Positions 1-12,420 of a stretch of DNA of 64,000 nucleotides are shown here, in pieces. The stretch covers positions 290,478-354,477 of the forward strand of contig VXAA01004383.1 in the NCBI GenBank assembly GCA_013399115.1, read 5' to 3'. This DNA is from Anseranas semipalmata. Lineage: Eukaryota; Chordata; Aves; Anseriformes; Anseranatidae. The position numbers were made by a program, and so were the translations under genes. The notes beneath the pieces are model-generated. The model had not been told where the DNA came from and ran no database searches. It saw nothing but the letters and a program-made list of their open reading frames with translations. Each line of letters begins with the position of its first letter. The first letter of the stretch is position 1.

Positions 1-149
1 CATCTTCGTGTTTCCTGTTGTATTCTGTGTTCCTTTACCAAAAGTTCACAACATTTGATTTTATTATTTTTTTTCTGACTCTTGCCACACACTTAGCTGA
101 TATTTTCTGATATGTAACTAATCTCCAGTTTCCTTCTCAGTGGTCGCGA

Positions 150-430
150 TCATCTCATAGCTTTTCATTTTACATGAAAAGTTAGGATTGTTCTTACCAG
201 TAGGTACCAATTCAATTTATACACGGTGAATGTCATCTGTTGTTTGATTACCCAGTCATTCAGCCTCATAAGTTCCTTCTTCAAGTTCCTTCCTTGTTCA
301 TACTACCACAGGTAACTCAGTATCATCAGCAGATTTGCTTCCACTGCTTATATGTTGAACAGCAGAGGTTCTACAGAAGTTAATCTGTCCAAAGCTACCT
401 TTTGGTAGCTGTTCTATAAGCTAATATTCA
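150..430 (-). mobile_element. Possible ancient LINE relic, antisense
   Basis: The stretch around gtatcatcagcagatttgc, followed by a 'gttgaacagcagagg' segment, resembles the antisense of the reverse-transcriptase region of CR1/L3/L2-like LINEs ('tcatcagcaaatttgc', 'ttgaacaacactgg'). It is very degraded, and the edges are estimates. Recognition is by remembered consensus only. Confidence 0.35.
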
Positions 431-2894
431 ACAGAAGCATGGCATGATCTGTTCTCAGAAAGAAGCCCTTTTTAATGAGTTCTTTGCTGCTACTCTGAAT
501 CCAGTCCAAGAGGTAAAGTTTAACCCAAACTTCAACACTTCTGCTTGAAGTGGCTTTGCCTTACCTCATGATATCAATGCATATATTTAAATAAACAAAA
601 CAAAACATACCATAATAGAATACTCAGCAGAGTGTAATTCATTAGCTGGGTAGATAATCAGCAGTATTTGTCAGATAGAGTGAACGTGGCAAACTGTTCC
701 TTTATTAAGAAAGGAATAACTTTCAGACAATCACCCTTGTTCAAATGTCAGGCCATCAGAAAGCGGTTGGAAACAGATGGCAGATATTTCCACAGAGGAC
801 TTTAAGCATACCTAGAGAAAAAGGTGCAGGAGGCAGATAGACTTCTGAAGCATGAGAAGTAGCCAATAACAGTATTTTGGTTTTTAATGCTCTTTGAATT
901 GCACTCTTCGTGGAAGGTCTGATCCAAATGACTGGATGAGACATCCAGAGCTTACAAAAGAAACTCCCCACCTACAGTTTAGCCCTAATGCACTTACAGA
1001 CGGTACTCAGGTGTTTAAGGTGAGATGGATGCTGTAAGAAATTGCACAGAAAAGCATACTTATAAGTGGATATGGTGTGGCTATCTTCTATTTCGGATTA
1101 GAGAGAGGGGAGTTGGAGTGTTTCGCTGTTTCTTAATTTCAGGTTTTCATTAAGCTGGTATATACAGGCACAGCTGCCAAAAGAAATGGTCCTGCCTGTT
1201 CCCCCCACCAGCCCCTCTCCAGTTGTGCCTTCCTTCCCTTCCCCCATGCCACTGTCTGCTTTGTGCTGGCAAGAACGTTTGTCTGGCTGTACAGTAAACT
1301 GGGAACAGATGTGGATTTAAACCTCTTTTTTTTTTCACCAAAAGCCTTTCTCCAGTTGAAAGCGACTGTGAAAGTACAGCATTACATGCCGCACCAGAAA
1401 TCCTGGCAAGTTTTAACAATCACTCCTGTGTACTGAGTGCAGTGCTGCTGCCTCTTTCCTTCTCAGACCACTTCCTGAGCCCTCGTGCCAGTTCAAAATT
1501 GCCTTCTCTGTTTTCCGTCCCCTGTCTCAGCCTCTCTGATTCTCATCGTCTACACATGGCTGCTTCTTTGTATGGTACCTTCGCATCAAATTGACATCAG
1601 TGTATGAGAACTCCCCTCTGCACCTGCTGCCATCATGAACAGATTTCCTGTAGCTCTGTCCTTTACGACCTCTGTTTCATCTCATAGCTCAGCTGCAAAC
1701 TCTCCTTTTCTTCTTCTTGCATTCATCTTTGTTGTTTTATTCTCCACCCAATCAGTGCTACACCAGAGACCTTTTCTATTTCAGTGGTAAATAACGTATT
1801 CACCAGAACGTGCCACTTAAGGGAAGCCAACTCTATTTGCAAATTCAAGTCAAATTAAGGGAAAAAAAAAAAAAAAAAAAAGGTTTTGCCTAGCATGAAA
1901 ATGATAAAAGCCCAGAAATGTTAGAGATATTTATTTTGATTTTTCCAGGATCAAGACATCTTAACTTTTTTAATTTAATTTCACAGGTGGCACTTTAGCA
2001 TCTATCACAGACTACACATACAGAAGCTCTCAAGCTATTCTTTTGTCCTCATCTCTCCTTCACACTTTAAAAACCTGACACCTTCCAAAGAATGGCTTCA
2101 GGATGGACTAGGGAAGCTGCAAAAGGAAGGAAAGCTGCAAAAAAAAAAAAGAAAAGGAGGAGATAGCTGGGGCAGAGCAGCAGCGTGGGCTGGCGCAGAC
2201 CAGAGTGAGAGGGAGGCTGTGCCCACAGGGAGGCAGGACGCCCAGCCAAGCTGCCACATCTCACCAGAAGACTCAGGACAAGGGAGGACAATAACCAGGG
2301 CCAGCCGGGAGGCTGGGAGATGGCAGCTCATCTCAGCACTGCGCCGTGGCCGTGGGCTCCTGCTCCCCACGTTTGCTGCCCTCTGTACAAGGCAGAACCT
2401 GATGGGTACTTTTCCATGGCCGGGTCCTGCCAGAGCCGCAACCTCCAAGCTGCTTCCTTTTCATCCGTGCACCCTCGTGACTCAACTCACCACCTTTTCT
2501 TTCCCCCTAGCAACATCCTTTGCAGGGAAAGCTAACTCTTTCTTCCACGCTTCCTTCATTTTCATGTCCAAAACCAGAAGAACTGATTTCACCTTCAGTG
2601 CTGAAGTTTACCCCCAAAGGTGTTTTTTCTGAAAAAAAAAAAAAAAAAAAGAAAACATAAGTGCATTTTGCGTTTATCTGAAATGAACTTCAAATTATAT
2701 GTATTTTTAGCTCATCCACTGATCTGAAGCATAATTTTTTGCACAGTTTTAATCAGTGTTTAGCTCAGATATATTACTGTTCCCTATCCAAAATGAGATG
2801 TTTTACATTTGATTGTGCATTAGTTAACTCTGCAGGTACTTGCAGTAACTCTGGAACATGCTTTGTGATGAGATTTGCATAAAGGTAATTTTCA

Positions 2895-2913
2895 TAATAA
2901 ATAAATAAATAAA
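2895..2913. repeat. (AATA)n microsatellite
   Basis: Four to five AATA units, intergenic. Confidence 0.8.
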
Positions 2914-3857
2914 AGAAATCAGAGTGCTTAATGCAAAAGATAGAAGTCCCAGTTATTAAACCACAGAACTCCTAGAGACTTCAGCAAAGCCAGGATGTTG
3001 TTAAAAAAAGAAAAGGTTTTAATATTTTTTTAAAACTAACCCATGAAAACCCTAAAGAAACTGATATGACTTTCATGTCGTTGTTACAGGTGAATACATT
3101 TCATTTTCCAGAATCTTCTTTTTCTTTGTTCATCTACAGCTGTAAGGGAGCAGCAGCTGGTTGTCTTTACTGGCATCATTTTCTGATACTTTTCCAACGA
3201 CAGTGATTCAACTGTATGGTTTTCTTCTGGTGTCAGGGCAGACTTCAAAACAAGAGTAAAGCTGATAGCACATTACCAGTCAGTTCAAAATATTTATAGG
3301 ATTAAGAACCATGTATTAGAGATAACTCAAAAATATTTCAAGCCCTAATCCGGTGGATATGCAAATCAAAAGAGTTAAGCCTTTGAATGTTTATTTTGAC
3401 TGAATGCCTTCCTATAAACTTAAATTAGTACAAGAAAAGAGATAGTTTCCCTAAAGGCACCTGATCACTAGCCAACAAGCTGAGGATTCACATTGCTGTT
3501 CTCTAGCCTTTAAAAATGGATTTTAGGGACCCTATGTTCATAGTAGTGTGGACCAGCCAAAATTCTAAGTCAGCGAAGAACAAAACTGGGATAAATGAAA
3601 GCAGCATCACTGGTGTTTTGAAAAGCAGAATAAGTGTGCTTTCCTCAACAACTAACCTTTTTACCATACTAAATGCCCCAAATCCTAAATCACCTCAAAT
3701 TTATTTCTCTCTCAGTCTTCAGTGTCTGCTGTTTGTCAGAAGTTGGGATTTTTACATTACGGTACAGCCAATAAGTAAACAACCATTCCTGCATTCATCT
3801 TTTTATATCTGGATACGTAATTATTTTCTGTTGAACTGTCATTATTATGTAGTTGTG

Positions 3858-3898
3858 TTTTTTTGTTGTTGTTGTTATTTTGTTTGTTTTGTTTTGTG
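3858..3898. repeat. T/G-rich simple repeat
   Basis: Runs of TTG then TTTG and TTTTG units. Confidence 0.75.
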
Positions 3899-4900
3899 TT
3901 ACAGCAAATGTATATTTGGGTTTGAACTTATTATTATACTTACATATACTTACATGTCATCTTACCCATAAGGTGATCGTTGGATACGTTCTCCTTTAAA
4001 TAGCTCTGTCAACCTGCTAGGTCCTTACTGGGCACTATATCTGCCTCAGCACTATCATTCAGTCACGACGAGGTTTCCGAAAGCTGCACAGGACAGCAGG
4101 GTCTCAGCAGAGGTGGAGGGAGCCGGAGGCTGGGCAGAAGGGCGAGGAAAAGGGATCAGAGGGGGAGCTGGCATGGGTTCCTCTCATGAGAGCATGTACT
4201 AGCATCAGGGCGCAGGGGCTGGCTAAAGCCCTGTGGGAGCAGCCAAAATGCACTCACACCTGGGTAGCTGCCTACATACTCTCCTGCAATCGCCTGGGCA
4301 TGCCGGTGGGATTTCTGAGGAAATCAGTACTTCCCATAGTTGAGCTTTTGGTATCAAAGAGCAACGATCCTGTGACTTGCGCACAGCTGGTCAACACAGC
4401 TGCTGTGCCTGAAGGGACAGCAGGCACTGGAGGGTGAGCATCCTGGATTGTACGGGGACCCTCAAGGTACCCACGTACCCAGCCACAAAGAGCATACGAA
4501 CGTTTTAGCTTTGGCATCAAGCTCCTGATGCTTTTGTTTTTCCCATTTGCATGCCAGTATGCTTTATGTGTGTAGGAGCATTTAAATGATTTATTAAGCA
4601 CAAATACATTATATTAAAAGTGCAGACATGGAAAGCAACTCAAGACACATCTTCCCTGCCAGACAAGGCCTGAATGCCAGAAGTGCAAGGGTACAAGTGC
4701 AGGACTGCAGAGCGGTGATTAAAAGCCCAGTATTTTGTCTATAGCTGGGCTAGAGTCTGGCTAGCAGACTGGCCTCAAATCCAACCTGAAGCACTTGATC
4801 CATGCATGTCTGTACTGGGACCATCTTTACACCAGGAGCTGCAGGTTATCCTCTGATTGCATGTGACTATGTTAATGATGATTGCAGTTTGGTTGGTTGT

Positions 4901-4926
4901 TTTTTTGTTTGTTTGTTTGTTTGTTT
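4901..4926. repeat. (TTTG)n microsatellite
   Basis: Five TTTG units flanked by T runs. Confidence 0.85.
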
Positions 4927-5689
4927 TTTGCTGCTCTGCCATTGCTCCTTGAGCAGCTGGGGGAATTCACTGACAGAGGAAAACTGAAGGGCTTTGTGCA
5001 GGGAGTGCCCGCGGTGCCTGAGAGCTTGTGGCATATCCAGCAAACTCCTGGATGCAGGATTGGGCAGGGCACTGGGAGTTTATTTAACCCTTCCCTCTGC
5101 CCAGAGGAGGGAGGCATACTTCTGGCATCTCAGATGCTGTACGTGACTGTGTTTAGGCAATCAAATCCCACCCTGGGGTTTTACCCCAATGTCAGTGTTT
5201 ATACCCTAGGCGATGACGACTAATATCTTCTTCTTCCAACTAAATAAAGTGAACTCTGCAGCTGCTGATGAAAGGCCTTTTTTCCAGTTCTTGAATTACT
5301 TCTGTAAGTCTTTGATATGCTGGCTGAAAATCCTTCAGTGCTCTTATTAAATGGGGACACTCCAGCAGGATACGTATTCCAGCAATGGTTTCATGTAGGG
5401 CTTTTGATCCCTACCCACTTCCCACCAATTGTGTATCCAAAGACGGTCAACACCTTATCTTCCATCACACTGGGAGCTCCTACTGAGTTGCTTCTCTGTT
5501 CTGACCTTTCTAAAGTATTTCAGAGTCACTGCTTACCCTCCAAAACTCACCTCCCGTAAGTACAGCCTGTATTCCTTCTCTTTAGGTATCTAATTTAGCT
5601 AGGTATCTTAGAACTGTACTGAGACATCACTTGCCTGGATGGGCTCCCTACTGAGCAGTCCTGGCCACTCTATGTGATTCTTGTTCTCA

Positions 5690-6260
5690 TCATTATTTGC
5701 TACCTGGCAAGTGTTTTCACTATCCAGTTTCTTAGCAGAAATGTTATATTTACTCTCAGATATTGATAAAAGCATTGAATAGCAGTAAGTCCAATACTGT
5801 ACCGTACAGACCTCACTCCAGTAACTCTCATTCTTTAATAGCTCTCCTCGGACATCTGCATTTTTTTCAATCCACCAGGCCTCATATCATTGAATATATT
5901 GATATTATGTAGTGCTACCTTTTCCTTAAAAAATAAAATAAAATCAGACGGTTGTGTGATACTTCTTCAAATAACTGACAGAAAACTCATATTTATAATG
6001 GTCCATGTCCACCAAACTTGTGCTCTCACCAAAGATGAATAGTGAGCCTCAGATCTGGAGAGGTTTGTTTTTATTAATGCCAGCAAGCAGTGGTTACATC
6101 AGCACATTCAGTTCACTGCTGACTGGGTTCCTTACCAGTAATTAAATTATTTTTAATGACCTTGCCCAGGGCAGTGGTTAGGCTGACCCACCTGGAGTTC
6201 CCTGAGTCAGGGCAGTCTCCCTTATTGAGAAGGAGCACGTCATTAGCACAGCCTGACCTC
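5690..6260 (-). mobile_element. Degraded CR1/L3-like LINE fragment, antisense
   Basis: In order along the plus strand I see 'attgataaaagcattgaa', a 'caatccaccaggcctcat' segment, and near 6175 'ggttaggctgacccacctgg' followed by 'agttccctgagtc'. These follow the order of the antisense CR1-type reverse-transcriptase consensus ('attgataaagatattgaa', 'caatccacctcac', 'gtgaggctgaccggcctgtagttcc'). The element would read on the minus strand. It is highly diverged, with no coding potential left. Confidence 0.45.
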
Positions 6261-6829
6261 CTGGGGCTGTACCAGGGCCCAGCGTTCACCTAAACCAAAC
6301 ACCAGCAGAGACCTCCATGGTCAAGGACTAGAAAGCACCTTGGATATCTTCGTAAAGCCCACGCACCATCCTCCCACTTTCTCATTCTTTGTCCTCACCG
6401 TCAGATGGAAGAGCTACATCAAGTAATGAGCCTGTCCCATCACTAAGATTCATCTCTGCCTAAGATTGCTGAACCAATACCATTATGAGTATCCCTAACT
6501 GTTGACTTCACATCCCCACTAGTGCAGTGTTTGCCTGAGAATGTGCTGTGGGCAGAATAGCAGGCATCTAGACATTTCTGAGGCAACAGGAAAAAACACA
6601 TTCTCTTCTGTGACCTCCATGTGCCTTGTTGGTCACAGGTATTCTTCTGACTGTGCTAAACCAAGAGCCAGTCCTGCTAGCAATACTGTTGTTTCTGCCC
6701 GATTAGAATCATAAAGGAAATATTTCTCTGGTCGGTGGTACAAACCACACGTAACAATTCTGGGAAACCTGTTGTCGAAAATAGAACTTTACTTTTTAAG
6801 AAATAAACTATATGAATTAAAAATCCTCT

Positions 6830-7400
6830 GCATTTTATTCACAAATTCAGGAAATGCCATGAGATGACACAAAGATTGTCATTTGTTAATGCCTGGAAAT
6901 GGGAAAGCTGGTTCCATTTCAGACGCCATCAGATAATACCTTTGCCAGAGGATGTTATTACAGTTTTAGGCTAAATATAAAATATAAATAACCTGTCTTC
7001 TGCAGTACAAAAAAATGTCTACTGGCTGGAGGCAATTATTGTGAGATAATACATGGAAGTCTGCCAGCAGGGCTTGTTAGGTTTTCAAACTCTACATTTA
7101 TAATATACATTAATGCACAGCACTATCTCCTAGCACAGCCAAGGTCCAGCTCCATCGCTGTATTTATGAACCTACTTTATGTATCAGTGGCAAAATAACA
7201 GCGCTCAAGTAAACCATGCGGTGAACTAATCTAAACCAAACCCTTAGAAGAGATTCATTTCCATTCAGGAAATACACAACACCTTTAAATGGACCGCTTT
7301 CCATGTGAGTGAATTATTATTCCAATTATTTGGCCAGCTTTATAACTTGCCAGTGGCTCAGTGCCAGCATTTTGCTTAACAGGCTAATAAAGAATCGATT
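6830..7400. promoter_or_regulatory. Possible conserved noncoding element
   Basis: A long, evenly complex, A+T-leaning stretch free of repeats and homopolymers, dense in homeobox-like TAAT cores (ATTAAT, TAATTA-like) and with a CTATTTATA-like word. The texture is that of deeply conserved noncoding DNA seen around developmental loci. This is judgement only; no alignment was possible. Confidence 0.2.
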
Positions 7401-8825
7401 ACCAAAGCCACCAGGGCAGCTGCGCACAGGATGGCAGTCGGGGGGCAGAGAGAGAGCCACTGCTGGAACAGCCCCCTTGCTCAGACACGAGGCCAATGTT
7501 ACATCATTTCCTGCGGACAGTAATAAAATAAACCAAAAATGCTCCCAGGAGCTGTCTGCGCCAAGGAACATATGGATGTGGACCCAGACTTCCCCCACCA
7601 GTGACCTGCAGAGACGGGATAAGTGTCCCACCAAGCCACGCGAATGTGCCTGCCCTGGGGACAAGGGACCGCCATCCCATGCCCTCCCTGTATTTAAATG
7701 GCATGGGAGGGCAGAGATGCACAGGGGGGGAAGGGGGCATGCGACTTTGACACGTTTTCACATTGCTGGGCCAGCAGGTAATAAAAGCCATGGTCCAGGC
7801 TCAGGGTGAAATCCTAGGAAAGCCTCTGACAACATCTCACAGGCAGGTGGTGGGACCAGATTCCTACCTACAAAAGAGACCTTTACCATAGAGCAGCTTG
7901 TCTGCAACCTCAGCACACAGCAGTGTGCCCACACAGCCGCTCCGGGAGGGCTGTTGTAATGCCTCGTGTATTTTCTTGGTCTGATCACAGTGAACTGAAA
8001 AAGTCTCTCTGGGAATGAATGTCTGGATGCAGATAAGGCAGTATTTGGAGTTCGCAGTTCCTGAGTGATTTGCTACGGAAAAGGCTAAACATGTCTCCAT
8101 TTAAAATGTGAAAGCCAGCCCCTGGGAGACCTTCTCCTGGTGAAGTGAAAGCCATTGAAACCGGGCAGCTGCCTGCTTTTAAAGCGGTTGGGTAAGAATT
8201 AAAGTTGTGCTTCCCTTTTCACTTTTATTTCCTTATTCCTTACATTAGGCCTATTTTTAGAGCAAAAAGGGCTGAAAACGCTCACTTGGCTTCTGAATGT
8301 AGGACCAAATGCCTTGTCTGTAGCACAGAGACAGGACTTTTGGGTGGGGGAAAGTTGCTACAAGGGTCTGCCAGCAAGTCTGCTGCTTTTCTGCAGGTGC
8401 GATGTGCTCAACATCCAGCTGCGGGCAGAGGTCTGGCACCTGGCAAGGCAGCTCCGGCTCGAGGGAAATGCTCCCGTTTGTGCTCACCATCCATGGCAGA
8501 AGACTGTGCAAAAGGGGGATTTGTTCTAACTTTTGGCCCCTGGTTCAAAGCTCCTAATTTGTCTGTGTTACTGTCAGACCGTGTCAGGAGAGCAGAGACT
8601 TTGCAGGTTCCTGCAGCACCCGTAGGGGCTGAGGCACCTTTTGGAGGTCCCCGTTCATCCGAAAGGACTAGAGAAGGAGCGAGGGAAGATCATGTTCCTC
8701 AGCTGAGGGCCCCATGCTGTGGGAGATGACTCTGGGCCATGCAAATGGCCCTGCAGACAGAGCTGCTATGGTTCAGCCCTTGGGAAAATGATCTGCAAGG
8801 GAGAAGGTGGTGTGTGTGGTTAGGC

Positions 8826-9002
8826 AGCGAGAGGGAAAAGTGAGAGAAACAGGGAAGTCAAAAGAGGAAAAAGGGGAGAAGTGGAACAAAATGAAGATGA
8901 GTGGGAAGAGTGAAAGCAACCACAGAAGGGAAACAGTGAAGAGAGCACAGGGGAAAAAGTGTCTGAGAGAGGAGATCGAGCAGTGGGAAGTCGAAAGCAG
9001 AC
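8826..9002 (+). repeat. Purine-rich tract
   Basis: About 175 bases dominated by A and G (gaggga, gagaaa, gaagag words) with few pyrimidines. It creates long chance reading frames on both strands rich in Lys/Glu or Ser/Phe/Leu. No gene is supported. Confidence 0.6.
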
Positions 9003-12000
9003 AAGTGAGAAACCTGGGCATCGCATGGAAAAGCCCTTGCCCCAAAACTCTTACAGAGGAGCAGCTGCTGCCCGTGGCCGCAGGAGTCCCTGGCTTGTCC
9101 GCCCTGGGGCTGGAGGGACAGCAGCTCCTCCGTGAAGGACGCAGCAGCTCGCTCCATCCGCGCAACTCCTGCAACGGCCCCTTCTGCTGTTCCTGTCCGC
9201 AGCACGAGCTTAGCACCTGGGAGCCAGCAGCCAGAGCGAAAGAATCTTTGCATCGTTACTGCGCTGCTTGACGGACGCAGGGCAAGCTTCTGACGTGCGG
9301 TACCAGTGGCACACCACAGTTTCATGTGTTCATTCTCTTTAAGTTATGAAAAAGTTGGTAAATTATTGAGGGCGTTTTCCTTGCTCTGCTGCCAAAATTA
9401 TCACGGCATGACCAAGGCAAGGTAAGCACTGAGAAGCCTCCAAACACGCTCTGTGGGTGCTGGGAATCTCTGGAAACACTTTTATTTTAATTGTTGAAGT
9501 GTCCTTCATACCTACCACGTACTTGGAAAGTTAAACAAATGTTTATGTTATGGAAAGTGATTAAAAATCACTTACTACTTCATAACAGTAAATATACCGT
9601 TAACTGGCAAAGTTGAGTATGGTTAACAGAAAAGAATGTGGGAGACATTAGCCAGTATAATCACTTTAATAGAGTCTATTATCTTTAATGGAGCTTTTGC
9701 AAGTACGCACACGCACACAGATGCACACACAAAGATACACAGGTAGGAATAAGACACTACCAGAGCCAAGCCACAACGTAACTGTTACAGACCATTGACA
9801 AAAGCAGTGTATTTGCAGCTGGATTATGAAGCACTGTAAAATGTAGCAAAATGCATTTCCTCTGTGACAGACCTTCCTGATCACTAATTCCATGCAGAAG
9901 CATTGCCTGCAGGGTGAGCCAGCACATCTGGGATGCGAACACCCACTCTGCGAGCGCATGGCGCTGCAGCGCAACGTACCACAGAATCGGAGGAAATTCT
10001 CACAATTGCCTATTTCCCTGCGCGGCATTAAGCGACTGGGTGATCACAAACCACAGCTGAATTACAGGAGTGAGTCATGGAGTTCAAAACAAGAGCATCC
10101 ACTAATTGTTTCATGGAAGAGGCTCAGGGAAGTATAAAGGAGGATTTTGTAGGATATTCTTTTGCGCATTGTGAGCTTTGTATCCCTTTGTGGCAAAGCT
10201 GGCCATTCTGATCTGAGAGTTTATTTTACGATTCATAGCCCAGGGAGGGCCATGTTCCGGGGTATGGCATCCCTCATGGACAGGGTTTTCTGGTGTGAAC
10301 CTGGAACAACTTTGAAGCAGTCCAGAGGGAGCTCAGACACCACCTGATGGCAAAGCAAGAGGATAAATAGGCTTACTCCTATTGCAGCTGTCCCATCGGC
10401 TCTGTGCTTTGGTCAGTTTGGTTAAGATTTGTTCACTTACATTTCAGATGTTCAAGGCGAGATGATATTGTAACTATTTGACAAATTCCTCTTCCCCCAA
10501 GCCCTTGGACTTATCAAACTGTGGATAAGGAGTCCCGGCTCTCAGCCCCTGTGCCTTGCTCAGCAGGGCTGTAGAGTAGGGTACGAGATGGGGCAGAGCC
10601 CCTGGCTGCTGGTGGAGGTTCACTTTACGGGGCTGCACATAATGTGCTGGGTGACGAATGGGCTCCAGGAGGGATGCGGATCCAGCGGCCTGCTTTGCCA
10701 CGGTATCCTGCATCCTTACCCAAAGCAGCGTGTCAGCTCCCCTTCTCTTGCATACAGAACAGTGCACCCCAGTCACGGGCGCTGAGGATGTCCTCATGAG
10801 GACGAGTGCAGCCTCAGGCCCAGGGGCTGCAGGAAGGGCTGAGCCCTTCCCTCCGCCTTGCTGACCGCCCCCCCGGCAAGCTGCTGCGTTTGGGTCGCGC
10901 TCACCCTCTTGCTACTGCGCTGCTGATTCCCTTGATCGGTCTGGCCCGTGTCCCGGGGAGAGAACCAGCTTGGTGCTCCTTCTGGGTAGCCCCGCTCCTC
11001 CAGCAGCGCTCCAGCCCCCAGCGCCTGCTTTGTGTCTCGCACCTCTCCCAGCTTCACCTCCACACGCGCTCCAGCCTATAGGGATCCAAATTCCCCCCAG
11101 AACAGTCTGGGATAGCAACATGTACTTGCTGTATAGAAGCCTCTTTGCCAAAAATTCACCTTACTGCTCACAGGGTTGCCATGTCCCTATATCTCTAGGC
11201 ACTTCAGATTCTTGGTCTGCAATCGCTATCCTGTAGGCAGCCCTCAGCTTTCCCTTCCTCCTTTCCTCCCTCTCCTCTGAGGCATGGAGTCTCCCCTCAT
11301 TCTTGCCACCGGCTTTCTGCTTGAGGTTTCATAATGTGCTCTGTCTAAAACAGAAAAGGGTCACAGCCGATCTGCTGCACTGGGATTTTCTGAGAGAAGG
11401 CTTATTCAACATCTCAGGAGGCTTCCCTGCAAATCAAGGATAACCAAGGTGCAGTGACCCATCGGTCTGGAGTCCTGTTCTGTTCACATTTCAGTCCCAA
11501 CCTGGAGACAAAAACATCAACAAAGAAAGCAGATGAATTGAATCACTAACGCCAAATGGGATTTGCACTTTGGTAGAGAAATGACTTGTGAAAACAGATT
11601 TACTTGGCAGAAGCTCAGACAGCTGGTTCAGAGGCAGATAGGAGAGACTTTATGCAGACACAGGGTTTTGTTCCCATTGAGATGGTATGGGGCATGAAAG
11701 ATTTAATGACCAAGGACTAGCCTCACCCTTGCTCTTCCTTGAATGGAGAAGTCAAACAGTGGCTGCTCCGGGGCCTGTTCTCCTCTCTGGTCTCCCCTGG
11801 GGGAAAGGTTCCCTCGTGTGGGCAGGAGTTGACTTCCTTTACATTTTTCTTCAAACTATCTGGATTTTTATAAAAAATTAAAACAACATTTTTTCTTTTA
11901 TTTTTTTTTTCCATTGCCAGAAATGTGAAAAAATTAGCAGGCTGGGAAGGTGAACAAAAATTAGAGAACCTTGCCAAAAAATGGAAAATTTCCACATTTT

Positions 12001-12169
12001 ACATTTGGATTTAATCCAAATTCCATTTATATTGAGAGTACTTGTCAAATTCTTATCAGAAAAGTAAGAGTTAGTAAAGAGATTTGCCAGGAGCCCAACT
12101 TGGTGGAAAATTTTCCAGTTTGGGGACAATTTACTAGAATAGTAACACTTACGGTCTTACATTTAAAAC

Positions 12170-12420
12170 AACAGCTTGGTCTCAGTTGCCTAAAAAAGCC
12201 TTGTTGTATCACTGCCAAGTCATTAGCTTACAAAGCTCCAGGCCCTGTCTACACACCAGCCTGCCATCAGTTTAACTGAAATCACTATTTAATCCATTTA
12301 GAGCAATCAGCACAAACCTTTTTTGGTAACCAAATTAACCTAAATCAATACAGGCCTGTTGCAAACAGAGACAAACAATTTAAGGACTTCGACATCAAAA
12401 CCTGCGTTAACTCAAGCGGT
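12170..12420. mobile_element. Possible ancient MITE-like DNA-transposon relic
   Basis: Contains 'ccctgtctacacacc', 'agtttaactgaaat', 'tttaatcc' and 'ttaacctaaatc' motifs in A/T-biased order. This is like a common sauropsid element with 'ctgtctacac' followed by repeated 'gtttaactaaa' and 'ggtttaaa' words. It is recognised from memory of the pattern, and the limits are approximate. Confidence 0.3.

Noticed and set aside
3516..3971. 151-codon plus-strand frame
   Set aside because: It ends in a T/G simple repeat that gives runs of Phe, Cys and Val; no sign of coding constraint.
7309..8729. Two plus-strand frames of 166 and 174 codons
   Set aside because: No recognisable domain, no splice context, and equally long frames on the opposite strand.
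8807..9325. Overlapping 147-155-codon frames on both strands
   Set aside because: Product of a purine-rich tract and G+C-rich sequence; low complexity, no family resemblance.
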